Notes: a model not told the origin generated them from the letters alone. 64,000 bases of DNA from Actinomadura luteofluorescens (GCF_013409365.1 NZ_JACCBA010000001.1:2914001-2978000), one strand, 5' to 3'; shown: positions 1-9,262, counted from the stretch's first letter. Numbers and translations: made by a program.

Positions 1-721
1 GCGTGGCGTCGCGGACGATCTCCTCCAGGTGGTCGCCGTGCGCCCCGCGCCAGTACACCTGGCCGCACCCGGCGCAGCGGCCGTAGACGTCGTAGCTGCG
101 GCGCGTGCCCGACTGGAGCTCGCGCTCGATCTCCTGCTTGTCGACCGGGACGAGCTCGCCGTTGCAGGCGGTGCAGCGCGTCCACGGGCGCAGGACGGGC
201 GCGAAGCGGTCGAGCAGGTCGCGGAGCTGGTCGTCAGGGCGCGAGCCGCGGACGTAGGCGCCGAACCACAGCGCGCGGCGGCGCAGGAGGCCGCGGTCCT
301 GGGTGAGCAGGACGCGGCGCTCCTCGTTGGCCTGGACGACCAGCGCCGGGTCGTCCATGTCGTTGTGGTAGGCGGTGTCGAGGCCGAGCAGGCGCATGCG
401 CCGGGCCAGCGTGCCGAGGTGCACGTCCAGGAGGAAGCGCGGGGCGACCTGGCCCGGGTCCAGCGGCACGGGCTGGGGGCGCTCCACCGCCGCCACGCGG
501 ACCTCGGCCCCGGCCTCCGGGCGCGTGGCGGGCCCGGCGGGCTCGCCGTCGGCGGTCATCGGGCCCGCCTCGGGCAGCGGCACGCCCAGCGACTCCACGA
601 GATGCCCCAGCGTCGAGGTCCCGTCGTAGGGCACCCGCACCTCGGGCTCCCGCCGGGGGGCGGGCAGGAACATCAGCAGATCGTCGGCGACGCGGATCGT
701 TATCTCCACGCCGATCAGCAT
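1..721 (-). CDS. Mut7-C RNase domain protein with N-terminal ubiquitin-like domain (3' end beyond window)
   Basis: About 240 codons are visible and the C-terminus runs off the left edge. Read on the minus strand, the N-terminal ~80 residues look like the ubiquitin-like domain that often precedes Mut7-C. The rest resembles a PIN-like Mut7-C RNase domain: the stretch RFLLDVHLGTLARRMRLLG, the acidic pair in YHNDMDDPAL, and LLTQDRGLLRR. A C-terminal zinc ribbon follows, with CTAC and CAGC pairs about 30 residues apart. Family members are predicted ribonucleases of unsettled substrate. The ATG start is tentative because no strong ribosome site is visible. The neighbouring amidohydrolase lies on the same strand upstream, so co-transcription is possible. 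Confidence 0.85.
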   Translation of the reverse strand, partial: MLIGVEITIRVADDLLMFLPAPRREPEVRVPYDGTSTLGHLVESLGVPLPEAGPMTADGEPAGPATRPEAGAEVRVAAVERPQPVPLDPGQVAPRFLLDVHLGTLARRMRLLGLDTAYHNDMDDPALVVQANEERRVLLTQDRGLLRRRALWFGAYVRGSRPDDQLRDLLDRFAPVLRPWTRCTACNGELVPVDKQEIERELQSGTRRSYDVYGRCAGCGQVYWRGAHGDHLEEIVRDAT

Positions 722-739
722 GCCACGCGCGGCCGACGT

Positions 740-2017
740 TCAGGCCGCCGTCACGTGCGCGGCGGAGTCCGCCAGGGACGCCAGGAGGGCGGGGACGTCG
801 CAGCCCACCAGCGCTCCCCCGCGCTTGACCACGCGTCCGCCCACGAGAACGGTGTCGACGCTGCGCGTGTCCGCCGACAGGACCACGGCCGCGATGGGGT
901 CGTGGGCCGCCGCGAGGCCGAAGGCGTCCGTGCGCAGGACGAGGAGGTCGGCCTGCTTGCCGGGGGTCAGCGATCCGGTGACGTCAGCGAGCCTCGCGGT
1001 CTCGGCGCCCTCGATCGTGGCCGTCCGCAGGGCGTCGGCGGTGGTGAAGCCCGCGCCGGCGCCGTCCGGGCGGCCGCGTTCGAGGACGTAGGCGGCGCGC
1101 ATGACGCTGAACATGTCGCCGGGGCCGGAGGCGACCGTGTCGGCGCCGAGCCCGGTCGGGGCGCCCGCGCCGCGAGCACGGCCGGTGGGCGGGGCGCCGA
1201 TGCCCAGCGCGGCCTCGACGGCGGGGGTGACCGACACGGTGCCGCCGCTTCCGGCGATCCGTTTCAGCTCCTCGTCGGTGTAGAAGTTGGCGTGCACGTA
1301 CATGGCCGGGTAGTCCATCAGTCCGTTGGCGTCGAGGAACGCCAGGCCGCGCGCGGCGCTCTCCGCGCCGTGGCCTCCCATGTGCACGGTGACCGGCAGA
1401 CCGAGGTCGCGGGCCGTCCGCCATTCGGTGAGGGCGCGCTCGTCGCCAGCGATCTCGGGGCCGAGCGCGGCCATCGCCATCGTGACCGTGCCGCCGGACC
1501 CGAAGTTCTCGCGGTGGACGCGGCCGGTCTCGGCGGCGAGGTCGCCGTCGCCGCCGTGGCAGTACCCGAACACCGCCCTGATGCCGGACGCCCGCAGCGC
1601 CGCGATGTTCGCCTCGGTGTGGGCCGGGCTCAGCTGGATGTGCGACCAGTCGACCAGCGTCGTGATGCCGGAGTCGAGGCACTCCAGGGAGCCGGCGAGC
1701 GTCCCGGTGTACACGTCGTCCGGCCGGTACCGGGGCGCCAGTTCGCCGAGGACGCGCCGCAGGTAGGCGGGGAGGTCGCTGTCGGGAAGGATCGCGCGGA
1801 TCCCCGCCTGCCAGGTGTGGCGGTGGGTGTCGACGAAGCCCGGCATGACGATGCGCCCGGTCGCGTCGATGGTCTCTGCGCCGTCCGGCGCGGCCAGGCC
1901 CGGGCCGACCGCGGCGATGCGGCCGTCCTCGACGAGCACGTCGGCGTTGCCCAGCACGGTCGGTTCGGGGGCGGTGTCGATGACGAGCCCGTTGGTCAGC
2001 AGGAGAGTTTTTGTCAT
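740..2017 (-). CDS. amidohydrolase family protein (cytosine deaminase/chlorohydrolase-like)
   Basis: This 425-aa protein belongs to the metal-dependent amidohydrolase superfamily. It has the N-terminal beta-sandwich strand (LLLTNGLVIDT, ADVLVEDGRIAAVG), the metal-binding motif GFVDTHRHTWQ near residue 65, and later candidate metal ligands in VTVHMGGHG and MYVHANF. Near the C-terminus is LTPGKQADLLVLRTDAF, typical of deaminases acting on ring amines. The substrate cannot be named. I chose the ATG at MTKTLLLTNG because 12 extra in-frame residues upstream lie inside the operator region shared with the divergent MarR gene. Control by that MarR regulator is likely from the layout. Confidence 0.87.
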   Translation of the reverse strand: MTKTLLLTNGLVIDTAPEPTVLGNADVLVEDGRIAAVGPGLAAPDGAETIDATGRIVMPGFVDTHRHTWQAGIRAILPDSDLPAYLRRVLGELAPRYRPDDVYTGTLAGSLECLDSGITTLVDWSHIQLSPAHTEANIAALRASGIRAVFGYCHGGDGDLAAETGRVHRENFGSGGTVTMAMAALGPEIAGDERALTEWRTARDLGLPVTVHMGGHGAESAARGLAFLDANGLMDYPAMYVHANFYTDEELKRIAGSGGTVSVTPAVEAALGIGAPPTGRARGAGAPTGLGADTVASGPGDMFSVMRAAYVLERGRPDGAGAGFTTADALRTATIEGAETARLADVTGSLTPGKQADLLVLRTDAFGLAAAHDPIAAVVLSADTRSVDTVLVGGRVVKRGGALVGCDVPALLASLADSAAHVTAA

Positions 2018-2021
2018 GCGC

Positions 2022-2043
2022 AAAAGCTTACGAGTTAGCTTTT
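2022..2043. promoter_or_regulatory. near-palindromic MarR-type operator between amidohydrolase and MarR genes
   Basis: A 22-bp dyad has perfect 7-bp outer arms (AAAAGCT and AGCTTTT) and a matching inner AC/GT pair. It sits in the 62-bp divergent spacer, only four bases from the amidohydrolase start codon. Its length and AT-rich arms fit a winged-helix dimer site. That the adjacent MarR protein binds it is inferred. Confidence 0.6.
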
Positions 2044-2079
2044 CTGAAAGCAACCGATGAAGCGAGTACGCTCGGGGGG

Positions 2080-2601
2080 GTGCAGGACGAGAGCGCGCGC
2101 AGGGACGAGATCGACTCCGTGGCCGACGCGTGGCGGCGGGACGGGCTGACCGAGCCGCTCCTCGCGATGCTGGAACTGAGCAAGCGCGCCGGGCGCGTCG
2201 CCATGCTGGTGCAGCAGGCCCTCCGCGGGCCCCTGGCCGACCTCGGCCTCACCTACGCCGAGTTCGAGGTGCTGACCGTGCTGCGCCGGGAGGGCGAGCC
2301 CTACCGGCTGACGCCGAGCGAGCTCACTCGGTCGGCGTTCCTCACCTCGGGCGGCACGAGCAACGTCCTGCAGCGGCTGCAGAAGGCCGGCTACGTGGAG
2401 CGCGAGGCCAACGCGGGCGACGCGCGCAGCCGGTTCGTCCAGCTCACCTCGGAGGGGCTGCGCGTCACCGAGCGGGCGCTGGCCGCGTCGGGGGCCGCGC
2501 ACGAGGACGTCCTGGCCCGGGTGCCGCAGGAGGACGTCCGGGCCGCCGCCGACGCGCTGCGCGAGGTCCTGCTGGTCGCGGGCAGGCGCCGGTTCCGCTG
2601 A
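2080..2601 (+). CDS. MarR family transcriptional regulator
   Basis: 173-aa protein with a winged helix-turn-helix core: a dimerisation helix, then LTYAEFEVLTVLRREG, a recognition region around LTSGGTSNVLQRLQKAGYVERE, and the wing residues DARSRFVQLTSEG, all typical of MarR. The GTG start is preceded by a G-run that can serve as ribosome site. Longer in-frame starts would begin inside the operator, so they are rejected. It is divergent from the amidohydrolase and probably represses it together with itself. The ligand is unknown. Confidence 0.88.
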   Translation: MQDESARRDEIDSVADAWRRDGLTEPLLAMLELSKRAGRVAMLVQQALRGPLADLGLTYAEFEVLTVLRREGEPYRLTPSELTRSAFLTSGGTSNVLQRLQKAGYVEREANAGDARSRFVQLTSEGLRVTERALAASGAAHEDVLARVPQEDVRAAADALREVLLVAGRRRFR

Positions 2602-2614
2602 GCGCGCCGGGCGG

Positions 2615-3673
2615 CTACTGGCGCGCGGCCAGCTCGGACACCTTCTTCTTGAAGTCCGGACGCGCGAGCGGGCGCGTCACCCCGATCCAGTTCGGCTTCT
2701 TGTAGGTCTTCACGCCGATCGCGGGCACGCACGCCGAGCAGCTCGCCACGATCATCTTGCCGCCGCCGATGACCATCCCGACGTGGCCGGGGTTGTCGGG
2801 CGAGGTCCCGGGACCGGAGTTGAAGAACACCAGGTCGCCGGGCTGCTCCTTGCCCTTGGCGATCTTCACGCCGAACGGCCACTGCTCGAACGTCGTGCGC
2901 GGCAGGTTCAGACCGACCTGCCGGTAGGCGGCCTGGATCAGGCTGGAGCAGTCGTAGGCGTCCGGGCCGTTCGCCCCGAACACGTACGGCTTGCCGCGCT
3001 GCGCCATCGCGAACGCGATGATCGTCTTGACGAGGGCGCCGACGTTGGCGGGCAGCTCGTTGTCCTCGCAGTTGATCCCGTTCGCCTGGACGGCCTTGAA
3101 CTCGCCGCCGACGTAGCGCTTCGCCCAGTCGAGGACGAGGTCGACGTAGTCCCACGAGTGGTTGTACTGGAAGATCGCGGTGCGCATGCGCTCCGGGGCG
3201 CCGTTGTGCTTGAGGTAGGCGGCGGCGGTCGGGACGGCGTCCGCCGGGTCGTAGCGGTCCTTCTTGCCGTCCTTGTTGCCGTCCACCGCGAACGCCTTGA
3301 ACGTCGCGGCCAGGAACTGCATGGGGCCGCCCGCGCCCGCGTAGTTCTCCCCGCTGGAGACGCCCGGCATCGTCGACCTGCCGTGGTCGGTCTCGACCTT
3401 GCCGACGCCCGCCAGGACGTTCCACGGGATGCCGTACTTCTTGCCCGCCTCCTGGTACAGCTTCAAATAGTCGACGGGGACGGACTTCGCGTCGGCCGCA
3501 GCCGCGGGCTGCGCGCCGGCGCCGGCGACGTTCACGCAGCCGCCGCCACCGCCGATCCCGCCGCCGAACAGGAACTGGCTCGCGCCGAACAGGATCGGGA
3601 CGAAGACCAGCGCCACGAACATCACCGCGGCGACGCCGAGGGCGCCGACGAGCAGCAACCTTCGCGGACTCAT
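2615..3673 (-). CDS. bifunctional lytic transglycosylase / NlpC-P60 (C40) wall hydrolase of a T4SS-like operon
   Basis: 352 aa. One N-terminal membrane segment (about residues 5-35) is followed by a lysozyme-like SLT domain (residues ~70-190; catalytic Glu probably in GKVETDHG, then GGPMQFLAATFKAFA). A C-terminal NlpC/P60 domain follows (residues ~215-340) with the Cys in AYDCSSLIQAAY and the His in NPGHVGMVIGG. The same domain pair occurs in peptidoglycan hydrolases of Gram-positive conjugation systems (TcpG/VirB1 role), where they open the wall for the channel. It is the last gene of the operon. Its ATG overlaps the upstream stop as ATGA, indicating translational coupling. Confidence 0.88.
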   Translation of the reverse strand: MSPRRLLLVGALGVAAVMFVALVFVPILFGASQFLFGGGIGGGGGCVNVAGAGAQPAAAADAKSVPVDYLKLYQEAGKKYGIPWNVLAGVGKVETDHGRSTMPGVSSGENYAGAGGPMQFLAATFKAFAVDGNKDGKKDRYDPADAVPTAAAYLKHNGAPERMRTAIFQYNHSWDYVDLVLDWAKRYVGGEFKAVQANGINCEDNELPANVGALVKTIIAFAMAQRGKPYVFGANGPDAYDCSSLIQAAYRQVGLNLPRTTFEQWPFGVKIAKGKEQPGDLVFFNSGPGTSPDNPGHVGMVIGGGKMIVASCSACVPAIGVKTYKKPNWIGVTRPLARPDFKKKVSELAARQ

Positions 3674-4311
3674 CCCGTGTCACCCGCCTGTCCGGCGTCG
3701 GCGGGCTCGAACGAGAAGACCCTCAGCGTGCCGCCGTCCCTCGTCACCGTCACCGCGTACTGCTTGCTGTCGCTGCTGGTCCGCCCGTTCTTGGTGACCT
3801 GCTGCCGGCCGGTCACCAGGAAGATGATCGAGTTGTTCTCGATGTCGCGGACCTCGTCGAGGGACGCCGCGCCCTGCGCGACGAGCTGCTCGCGGCGGCG
3901 CTCCTCCACCATCCCCGGCGTCGCCACGCCCTGCCCGAGCCGCTGCCCGAGCTCGGAGGTGGCCAGGCCGGCGAAGCGCGCCACGTAGGTCTGGGGGGCC
4001 TCGTCGTAGCGGTACGTGCCGTACGCGGCGACGAAGCGCTGCGCCAGGTCGGCCGCCGTGGCGAACTCCTGCCGGGAGAACGGCAGCAGCCGGTAGACGT
4101 CGAAGTCGTTCGGATCGACGGGCTTCTCGATCCCCGGCGGCGGCGACGCGGGGGCCTGCGGTCCCTGCGACGCCGTCGTCCTCGGACGGGCCTGCGGCTC
4201 GTCATCGGACCCGCCCGAGGGCGAGGCCACCGTCAGGTAGACGCCGACCGCCGCGAGCAGCGCGACGAGACCCGCGAACAGCAGCTTGCGCCGCCGGTCG
4301 TTCAGGTTCAT
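3670..4311 (-). CDS. membrane-anchored T4SS-operon protein of unknown function
   Basis: About 213 aa with a short basic N-terminus, one membrane segment (KLLFAGLVALLAAVGVYLTV), a Pro/Ala linker, and a ~150-residue extracytoplasmic domain. That domain includes FDVYRLLPFSRQEFATAADLAQRFVAAYGTYRYDE and ends in beta-strands (QYAVTVTRDGGTLRVFSFEP). Size and topology recall VirB8/TcpC-like NTF2-fold domains, as in the first gene of the operon, but the match is only by shape. The ATG overlaps the upstream stop by one base (TGATG), and a GTG one codon earlier would give a 4-bp overlap. It is tightly coupled to both neighbours. Confidence 0.8.
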   Translation of the reverse strand: MNLNDRRRKLLFAGLVALLAAVGVYLTVASPSGGSDDEPQARPRTTASQGPQAPASPPPGIEKPVDPNDFDVYRLLPFSRQEFATAADLAQRFVAAYGTYRYDEAPQTYVARFAGLATSELGQRLGQGVATPGMVEERRREQLVAQGAASLDEVRDIENNSIIFLVTGRQQVTKNGRTSSDSKQYAVTVTRDGGTLRVFSFEPADAGQAGDTG

Positions 4312-6776
4312 CACTCGTCCCGATCCGGCTCACTGGACCGCCGGTCCACCGGACGCAGCCAGAACGGGATCGGGGGGCTGGCGTTGGAGCCGCCGCCCCT
4401 GCCCCACAGCGGCGGGGGCGCCTCCTGCCCACCGGGCTCGGGACGCGAGGGCCTGGAGCCCCCGCCGGAACGGCCGCGCTGCCGGGGGACGTTCCCAGAC
4501 CCGCCGCCGGAACCACCCGAACCGCCGTTGCCGCCGCCGAACCAGCCGCCGCCACCGCCGCCGGAGCCGCCCGAACCGCCGTTGCCGCCGCCCGAGCGCC
4601 CGCGGCCGCGCGCTGCGGAGCCGCCCGAGCGTCCGCCGCCACCGCCGAACCAGCCACCGCCGCCACCGCCGCCGGAGCCGCCCGAGCCACCACCGGAGCC
4701 GCCGCCCGAGCCGCCGCCGGAACCGCCGCTGCCGCCCGAGCCACCGCCGCCACCGGAGACGCCGCCGCCCTTTCCGCCGCGCCCCGTCCAGGACGTCGGG
4801 CGGATGGTGCCCTTGCCGGAACTCGACCCGCCGCCACCGGCGTCCTCACCGTCGCCGCCCTTCGCGACGGTGACGCCGCCGGGCTTGGCGGCCGCCCTGC
4901 CGCCGTCCGTGCGGCGGTCGCCGAGCGCGCCCGCCCTGGTCGGCAGGTTCAGCGGAGGAGCACCGCGCCGGGACCGGCCCTGCGCCGCCGCGGCGCCCGC
5001 GCCGCGCGGCTTGGCCGCGAGCACCGGCGCGTCCTCGGGCGACTGCTCGGTGCCCGCGCCGGGCGCCGACCGGTCGCCCGCGGCGACCGTGCCGGCCACC
5101 ACGCCGCCCGTCAGGCCGCCCGCGACGGCGGCCGCCATCGCCGGATCGTTCTTGGCCTTGCGGAACATCTGGTACGCCGCCACCGGCGGCATCGCCTCGG
5201 TGCTCTTGCGGGCCGCCGCGATCGACTTGTCGAGTTCCGCCTCGCCCTTGCCCCGCGCCCCGACCGCCGAGTAGCCGACGGAGGCGAACAGATGCTGGAA
5301 CGGCTTGCGGTACACGAACGCCGCGAACGTCACCAGCGCGATCAGCACCACCTGGAGGCCCCAGGGCAGCGTCTCGCCGAGGATCAGGCTGTACGCCCAC
5401 AGCAGCAGCGACAGCACCCCGATGAGCGCGGCCTGCTTCAGCAGCATCGACAGCAGCAGTTCGAGCCAGCGGATGGCGACGACGCGCCCGACGCCGGGAT
5501 GGATACCGATCCCGAGGAAGATCGGCCCCGCGACGAGGAGCAGCAGGAACGCGATCTTCACGACGATCAGCGCGAGCGCGATGACCATGATGAGCAGGCC
5601 CGCCACCAGCGCCGCGAACAGCGCGATGAGCGAGACGCCCAGCCGGTTCTGCCAGTCCTTGCCCTGGAAGAGGGCGTAGTTCTGGGGATGGTTGTCCTTG
5701 ATGTCTTTCGTGACGTCCTTGTAGGCGTCGGACTTCTTCCCCAGGTCGACCTTGTTCGTGCCGTAGGTCTCCGGGAGGTCGACCGCCTGCGACCACAGCA
5801 GCTTGTCGGCGTTCTGCTTGATGATCTTCGCGTTGGGGTCGCTGGTGCCGAACTCGCCCTGCAGCCACGGCTTGCAGACCAGCGCCACCCACAGCGCGTT
5901 GGCGTTGCGGGCCGTCGGGTCCATGTCCTTCGACGTGGCGGGATCGGGCTTGCCCTCCGGGACGGGAACGCACGTCCCGCCCTTGGTATCGCTCGGTGGC
6001 AGCGCGGCGCTGAACGCGGCGCTGGTCGCGTCGGACACCGTCTTGCCGAGCGTGGTGAAGTCCGCGGGCCGGGTGATCAGCCAGGTCAACGCCACCATCG
6101 CGGCGACCATCCAGACCACGCCCTCGGTGACCTTGCTCGCCCGCTTGCGGACGATCCCCCACCAGGCCAGCCACATCGCGCCGAGGATGATCACCCACGA
6201 CCAGTAGCGGGCGTTGAACGTCTTGCCGATGTTGGTGATGACCCCGTCGACGGTGTCCTTCAGCCAGCTCAGCAGCGACTCCGACGCGGCCGCCTGGTAC
6301 ACGCTGATCGTCGTCCGGTCGACCGTCCGGACGAGGGTGAACACGGTGTTCGCGATCGCGTTGCCCATCATCGACACCGCGTCCGAGCAGCCCATGTCGA
6401 CCGCGTACCAGGTCTGCCCGGCGGTGCCGTACCGGTCGTAGTACGTGAGCTTCTCGACCGGGGTCTTCCGCAGCTTCTCGTTCGGGTAGTCGGGCGGCTT
6501 GATCATGCCGTCCGTCCCGGATCCGTACTGCTCGGGCGCCGGATGGTCGGCCGGGCTGCACGCGTCGTTCAGCGGGTTCGGCAACTGCGGCACCGACGCG
6601 GACGCCGGAGACAGCGGACCCAGCATGAACAACGCCATGACGACCAGCAGCATCACCGAGCGGCGGGTGCGCGGCGCGCTTCGGCGGCGCCTCGGGCGAC
6701 GCCGCAAGGCCTTGCGGTCGATTCCTTCGCCGGGCGTGCGCTGCAGGCGCGCCGTCCCGTCGCGGGAACCCATCAT
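4311..6776 (-). CDS. polytopic VirB6/TrbL-like channel protein with Gly-rich C-terminal tail
   Basis: 821 aa. An Arg-rich N-terminus leads into a signal/anchor segment (residues ~41-60, ending ASAS) and a ~150-residue exposed region. A cluster of five to six membrane segments follows, such as WVIILGAMWLAWWGIV, a long double segment around LIMVIALALIVVKIAFLLLL, and GVLSLLLWAYSLIL. The distribution matches VirB6/TrbL/TcpH inner-membrane subunits of type IV secretion systems. The last ~200 residues are almost entirely Gly/Ser/Arg. I start it at the ATG overlapping the VirB4 stop (ATGA), not at an upstream in-frame codon inside that gene. The Gly-rich tail is read from extremely GC-rich DNA. Confidence 0.85.
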   Translation of the reverse strand: MMGSRDGTARLQRTPGEGIDRKALRRRPRRRRSAPRTRRSVMLLVVMALFMLGPLSPASASVPQLPNPLNDACSPADHPAPEQYGSGTDGMIKPPDYPNEKLRKTPVEKLTYYDRYGTAGQTWYAVDMGCSDAVSMMGNAIANTVFTLVRTVDRTTISVYQAAASESLLSWLKDTVDGVITNIGKTFNARYWSWVIILGAMWLAWWGIVRKRASKVTEGVVWMVAAMVALTWLITRPADFTTLGKTVSDATSAAFSAALPPSDTKGGTCVPVPEGKPDPATSKDMDPTARNANALWVALVCKPWLQGEFGTSDPNAKIIKQNADKLLWSQAVDLPETYGTNKVDLGKKSDAYKDVTKDIKDNHPQNYALFQGKDWQNRLGVSLIALFAALVAGLLIMVIALALIVVKIAFLLLLVAGPIFLGIGIHPGVGRVVAIRWLELLLSMLLKQAALIGVLSLLLWAYSLILGETLPWGLQVVLIALVTFAAFVYRKPFQHLFASVGYSAVGARGKGEAELDKSIAAARKSTEAMPPVAAYQMFRKAKNDPAMAAAVAGGLTGGVVAGTVAAGDRSAPGAGTEQSPEDAPVLAAKPRGAGAAAAQGRSRRGAPPLNLPTRAGALGDRRTDGGRAAAKPGGVTVAKGGDGEDAGGGGSSSGKGTIRPTSWTGRGGKGGGVSGGGGGSGGSGGSGGGSGGGSGGGSGGSGGGGGGGWFGGGGGRSGGSAARGRGRSGGGNGGSGGSGGGGGGWFGGGNGGSGGSGGGSGNVPRQRGRSGGGSRPSRPEPGGQEAPPPLWGRGGGSNASPPIPFWLRPVDRRSSEPDRDE

Positions 6777-9262
6777 CGGGAGACCTCCTCGGCCTCGGCC
6801 CCCGCGGCGGTGAGTTCGGACGTGCCCGGACGGGACCGGGTCGGGTTGGTGTCCAGCCAACGCTGCAGTTCCTCGGAGATCAGGTCGACGCCGATGCGCC
6901 CCGCTCGGCCGTCGAGGTCACGGAAGATGCATTCGCCGTTGCCGAGGTTGCGCAGCACGGCCTTGTGCTCGTCGGACGCCTCGACCCCGAGTAGGGACAT
7001 GACGTTGCCGACCTCGACCCGCTCGGTGGAGCGGAACGAGAACACCGAGGACAGGCAGTTCGTCACCTGTTCGTTCAGCAGGTCCCCCGCGTTCTGGGAG
7101 ACCAGGATCAGCGCGGTGTTGCGGGAGCGTCCCATCCGCGACACCTCGGGCACCAGCTTGGCCCCCTCCGGCGTCGAGGTGATCGCCCACGCCTCGTCCA
7201 GGAAGATCGCCTTCGGGAGCCGCCGGTCGAGGCCGTGCATCAGCCGCCGCGCGAACTGCGACACCAGGTACATCAGCGCGACCGACAGCCGCTGCTCGTA
7301 GGAGTAGTCCTCCCGCGGGATCGTCACGTCCGGCAGGGTGAGCCCGCCGAGCGTGAACACGGTCGTCCAGCCGGCGCTGTCGATGCGCTCGCCGCCGGAC
7401 GGATCGAAGCACAGCCGCGCGAGCCGCATCTCCGACATCGAGCGCAGCACCGCGCCGAGGTTCTTGGACGCCGGGTCGTCGGCGCCCTCCAGGTGGTCGA
7501 CCACCCGGCCGAGCGAGGGCCGCTCCCCGTTGGCGACCGCGCCGACCGCCTGGATCATCGCGGACTCGCGCTCCTCCGACATCCGCGGCAGCAGCAGCCG
7601 CAGCGTCTCGGTCGCCATCATCTTCTTGGTGGCGAGGTCGTCGCCGAAGGAGAACGGGTCGAGCAGGCCGGGCGCCGCCGAGCCGAGCGGCAGGATGCGC
7701 GCCCTCCTGCCCCGCGCCTTCAGCAGCTCCACGAGCGCCTCGGCGTCGCCCTTGGGGTCGATCGCCGCGATGGTGACGCCGCGCAGCGCCATCTGGTAGA
7801 TCAGCAGCAGCGCGAGCGTGGTCTTGCCGCCGCCGGGCTCACCGGTGATCGCCACGGCCGTCGGCCGGTTGCGCGCCGCGGCGACGAGCGGGTCGAAGTG
7901 CACGATGGCGCGGGCCCGGCCGAGTGTCTCGCCGATGTAAGGGCCGATCCAGCCCTCTCCCTCGTCGTCCGAGCGGTCGCCGAGGTCGACGGTCGCGACC
8001 GGCATGCCTCCCGCGATGGTGCGCAGCGGCTGGCGCTGCGCGTAGGCGTTCAGCCGGATCTGGTCGCCGGGCAGCGACTCCAGGAACAGCGAGAACTGGT
8101 CGCCGGTCGAGTTGACGACGTCGATGCCGATGTCGCGGTAGTGCTCCACGACGGCGTCCACGCGCTGCGCGAGCAGGTCCTCGGTCGGCGCCGACACGAT
8201 CAGCCGGTGCCACCCGTAGACGAACGGCAGCCGCTCCTTGGTGATGCCGTGCTCCAGCATCCGGGCGGCGTCGATCTGCTCCGCGAGCGCGATCGGCGCC
8301 TCCGCGCCCGCCTCCCGGATGTGCTGGTCCATGTCGCGGGCGTGCGCGAGCTTGCGCGAGACGTCCTTGGACGCCTTCGCCGGCGGGATCAGCTTCATCC
8401 GCGCGCTGATCTCGACGGGGAACGGCAGCGCGTCGGCGTAGTGGAACCAGGGCTCGCCGTCCGGGAACGGCATCATGTCGGGGAACCGCGCGAACGACAG
8501 GTACGCGACGTACGACGCGGCCGTGGCACCGCCGCCCGCCCCGGTGAAGTTCGGCTGCTCGATCCGCAGGTACGAGCGCCCGTTGTGGATGGCGCCCTCC
8601 ACCAGCGACTCGATCTCGCCCTTGCCCCACGTCCGGCGCGGGACGGCGGACGGCGGCGGATCGGCCAGCGACCCCGTCACCGCGTGCTGGAACAGCCACG
8701 CGACCTCGTTGGAGGTGGCGTGCCTGGCGTACAGGGCGGAACCGCCGAGCGCGCGGCCGACCCGCTCGGACTGGTCCGTCCAGCGCGCGATCTCCTTCTT
8801 GTCGACCGCGTCGTCGTGCACGCCGAGCACGCTCTCGCTGCGCTTGTAGGCCCTCAGCAGCTGCGCCAGGACGCCGCCCGACAGCTGCGCGCCCATGCCG
8901 CGCGGGCCGAGCCGCACCCCGAGGTAGACCTCCTTGGTCCAGAAGTCCTTGGCCCACACGTGGGCGTAGGTCTCCTCCAGGTACTCCCGCCACCCGGCGC
9001 CGCCGTCGGACGTCCCGTCCAGCGCCAGCGCCCACTCGGCCGCCGGATACGTCCGGTGCCCGATCCGCAGGTGGACCTCGGCGTCCGGCATGCGGATGCC
9101 GGCCAGCGCGATGGTGATGTTGGTGGCGAGCGCCTCGCGCTCCTCACCGGTCGTGAACTCGTAGGACACCGTGGGGAGCCGGAAGTAGGCCCAGGCGGCG
9201 CTGTCGGTCAGCAGGACGCGGTCGTCGAAGTACCGCACGGCCAGTCGGCTCGACTTGCTCAT
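6773..9262 (-). CDS. VirB4/TraC-type conjugal-transfer ATPase
   Basis: 829-aa AAA-type ATPase. It has a canonical Walker A (GEPGGGKTT, around residue 470) followed by AAIDPKGDAEALVELL, and a VirB4-style Walker B with trailing motif (AIFLDEAWAITSTPEG ... ILVSQNAGDLL). The N-terminal half is the large domain that docks on the inner-membrane platform in VirB4 proteins. Such ATPases energise assembly or substrate transport in type IV secretion. The start is MSKSSRLAVRYF, preceded by a GGGAGG ribosome site. It follows a possible 57-aa ORF with an ATGA overlap and is coupled to the VirB6-like gene. No coupling-protein (VirD4) homologue is nearby. Confidence 0.9.
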   Translation of the reverse strand: MSKSSRLAVRYFDDRVLLTDSAAWAYFRLPTVSYEFTTGEEREALATNITIALAGIRMPDAEVHLRIGHRTYPAAEWALALDGTSDGGAGWREYLEETYAHVWAKDFWTKEVYLGVRLGPRGMGAQLSGGVLAQLLRAYKRSESVLGVHDDAVDKKEIARWTDQSERVGRALGGSALYARHATSNEVAWLFQHAVTGSLADPPPSAVPRRTWGKGEIESLVEGAIHNGRSYLRIEQPNFTGAGGGATAASYVAYLSFARFPDMMPFPDGEPWFHYADALPFPVEISARMKLIPPAKASKDVSRKLAHARDMDQHIREAGAEAPIALAEQIDAARMLEHGITKERLPFVYGWHRLIVSAPTEDLLAQRVDAVVEHYRDIGIDVVNSTGDQFSLFLESLPGDQIRLNAYAQRQPLRTIAGGMPVATVDLGDRSDDEGEGWIGPYIGETLGRARAIVHFDPLVAAARNRPTAVAITGEPGGGKTTLALLLIYQMALRGVTIAAIDPKGDAEALVELLKARGRRARILPLGSAAPGLLDPFSFGDDLATKKMMATETLRLLLPRMSEERESAMIQAVGAVANGERPSLGRVVDHLEGADDPASKNLGAVLRSMSEMRLARLCFDPSGGERIDSAGWTTVFTLGGLTLPDVTIPREDYSYEQRLSVALMYLVSQFARRLMHGLDRRLPKAIFLDEAWAITSTPEGAKLVPEVSRMGRSRNTALILVSQNAGDLLNEQVTNCLSSVFSFRSTERVEVGNVMSLLGVEASDEHKAVLRNLGNGECIFRDLDGRAGRIGVDLISEELQRWLDTNPTRSRPGTSELTAAGAEAEEVSR

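Noticed and set aside
29..2038. 669-codon plus-strand open frame
   Set aside because: It lies opposite the Mut7-C and amidohydrolase genes, and its product is Arg/Gly/Val-rich without any domain. It is a shadow of high-GC coding DNA.
4384..5274. Pro-rich plus-strand frame
   Set aside because: It is antisense to the Gly-rich tail of the VirB6-like protein. Pro codons simply mirror Gly codons.
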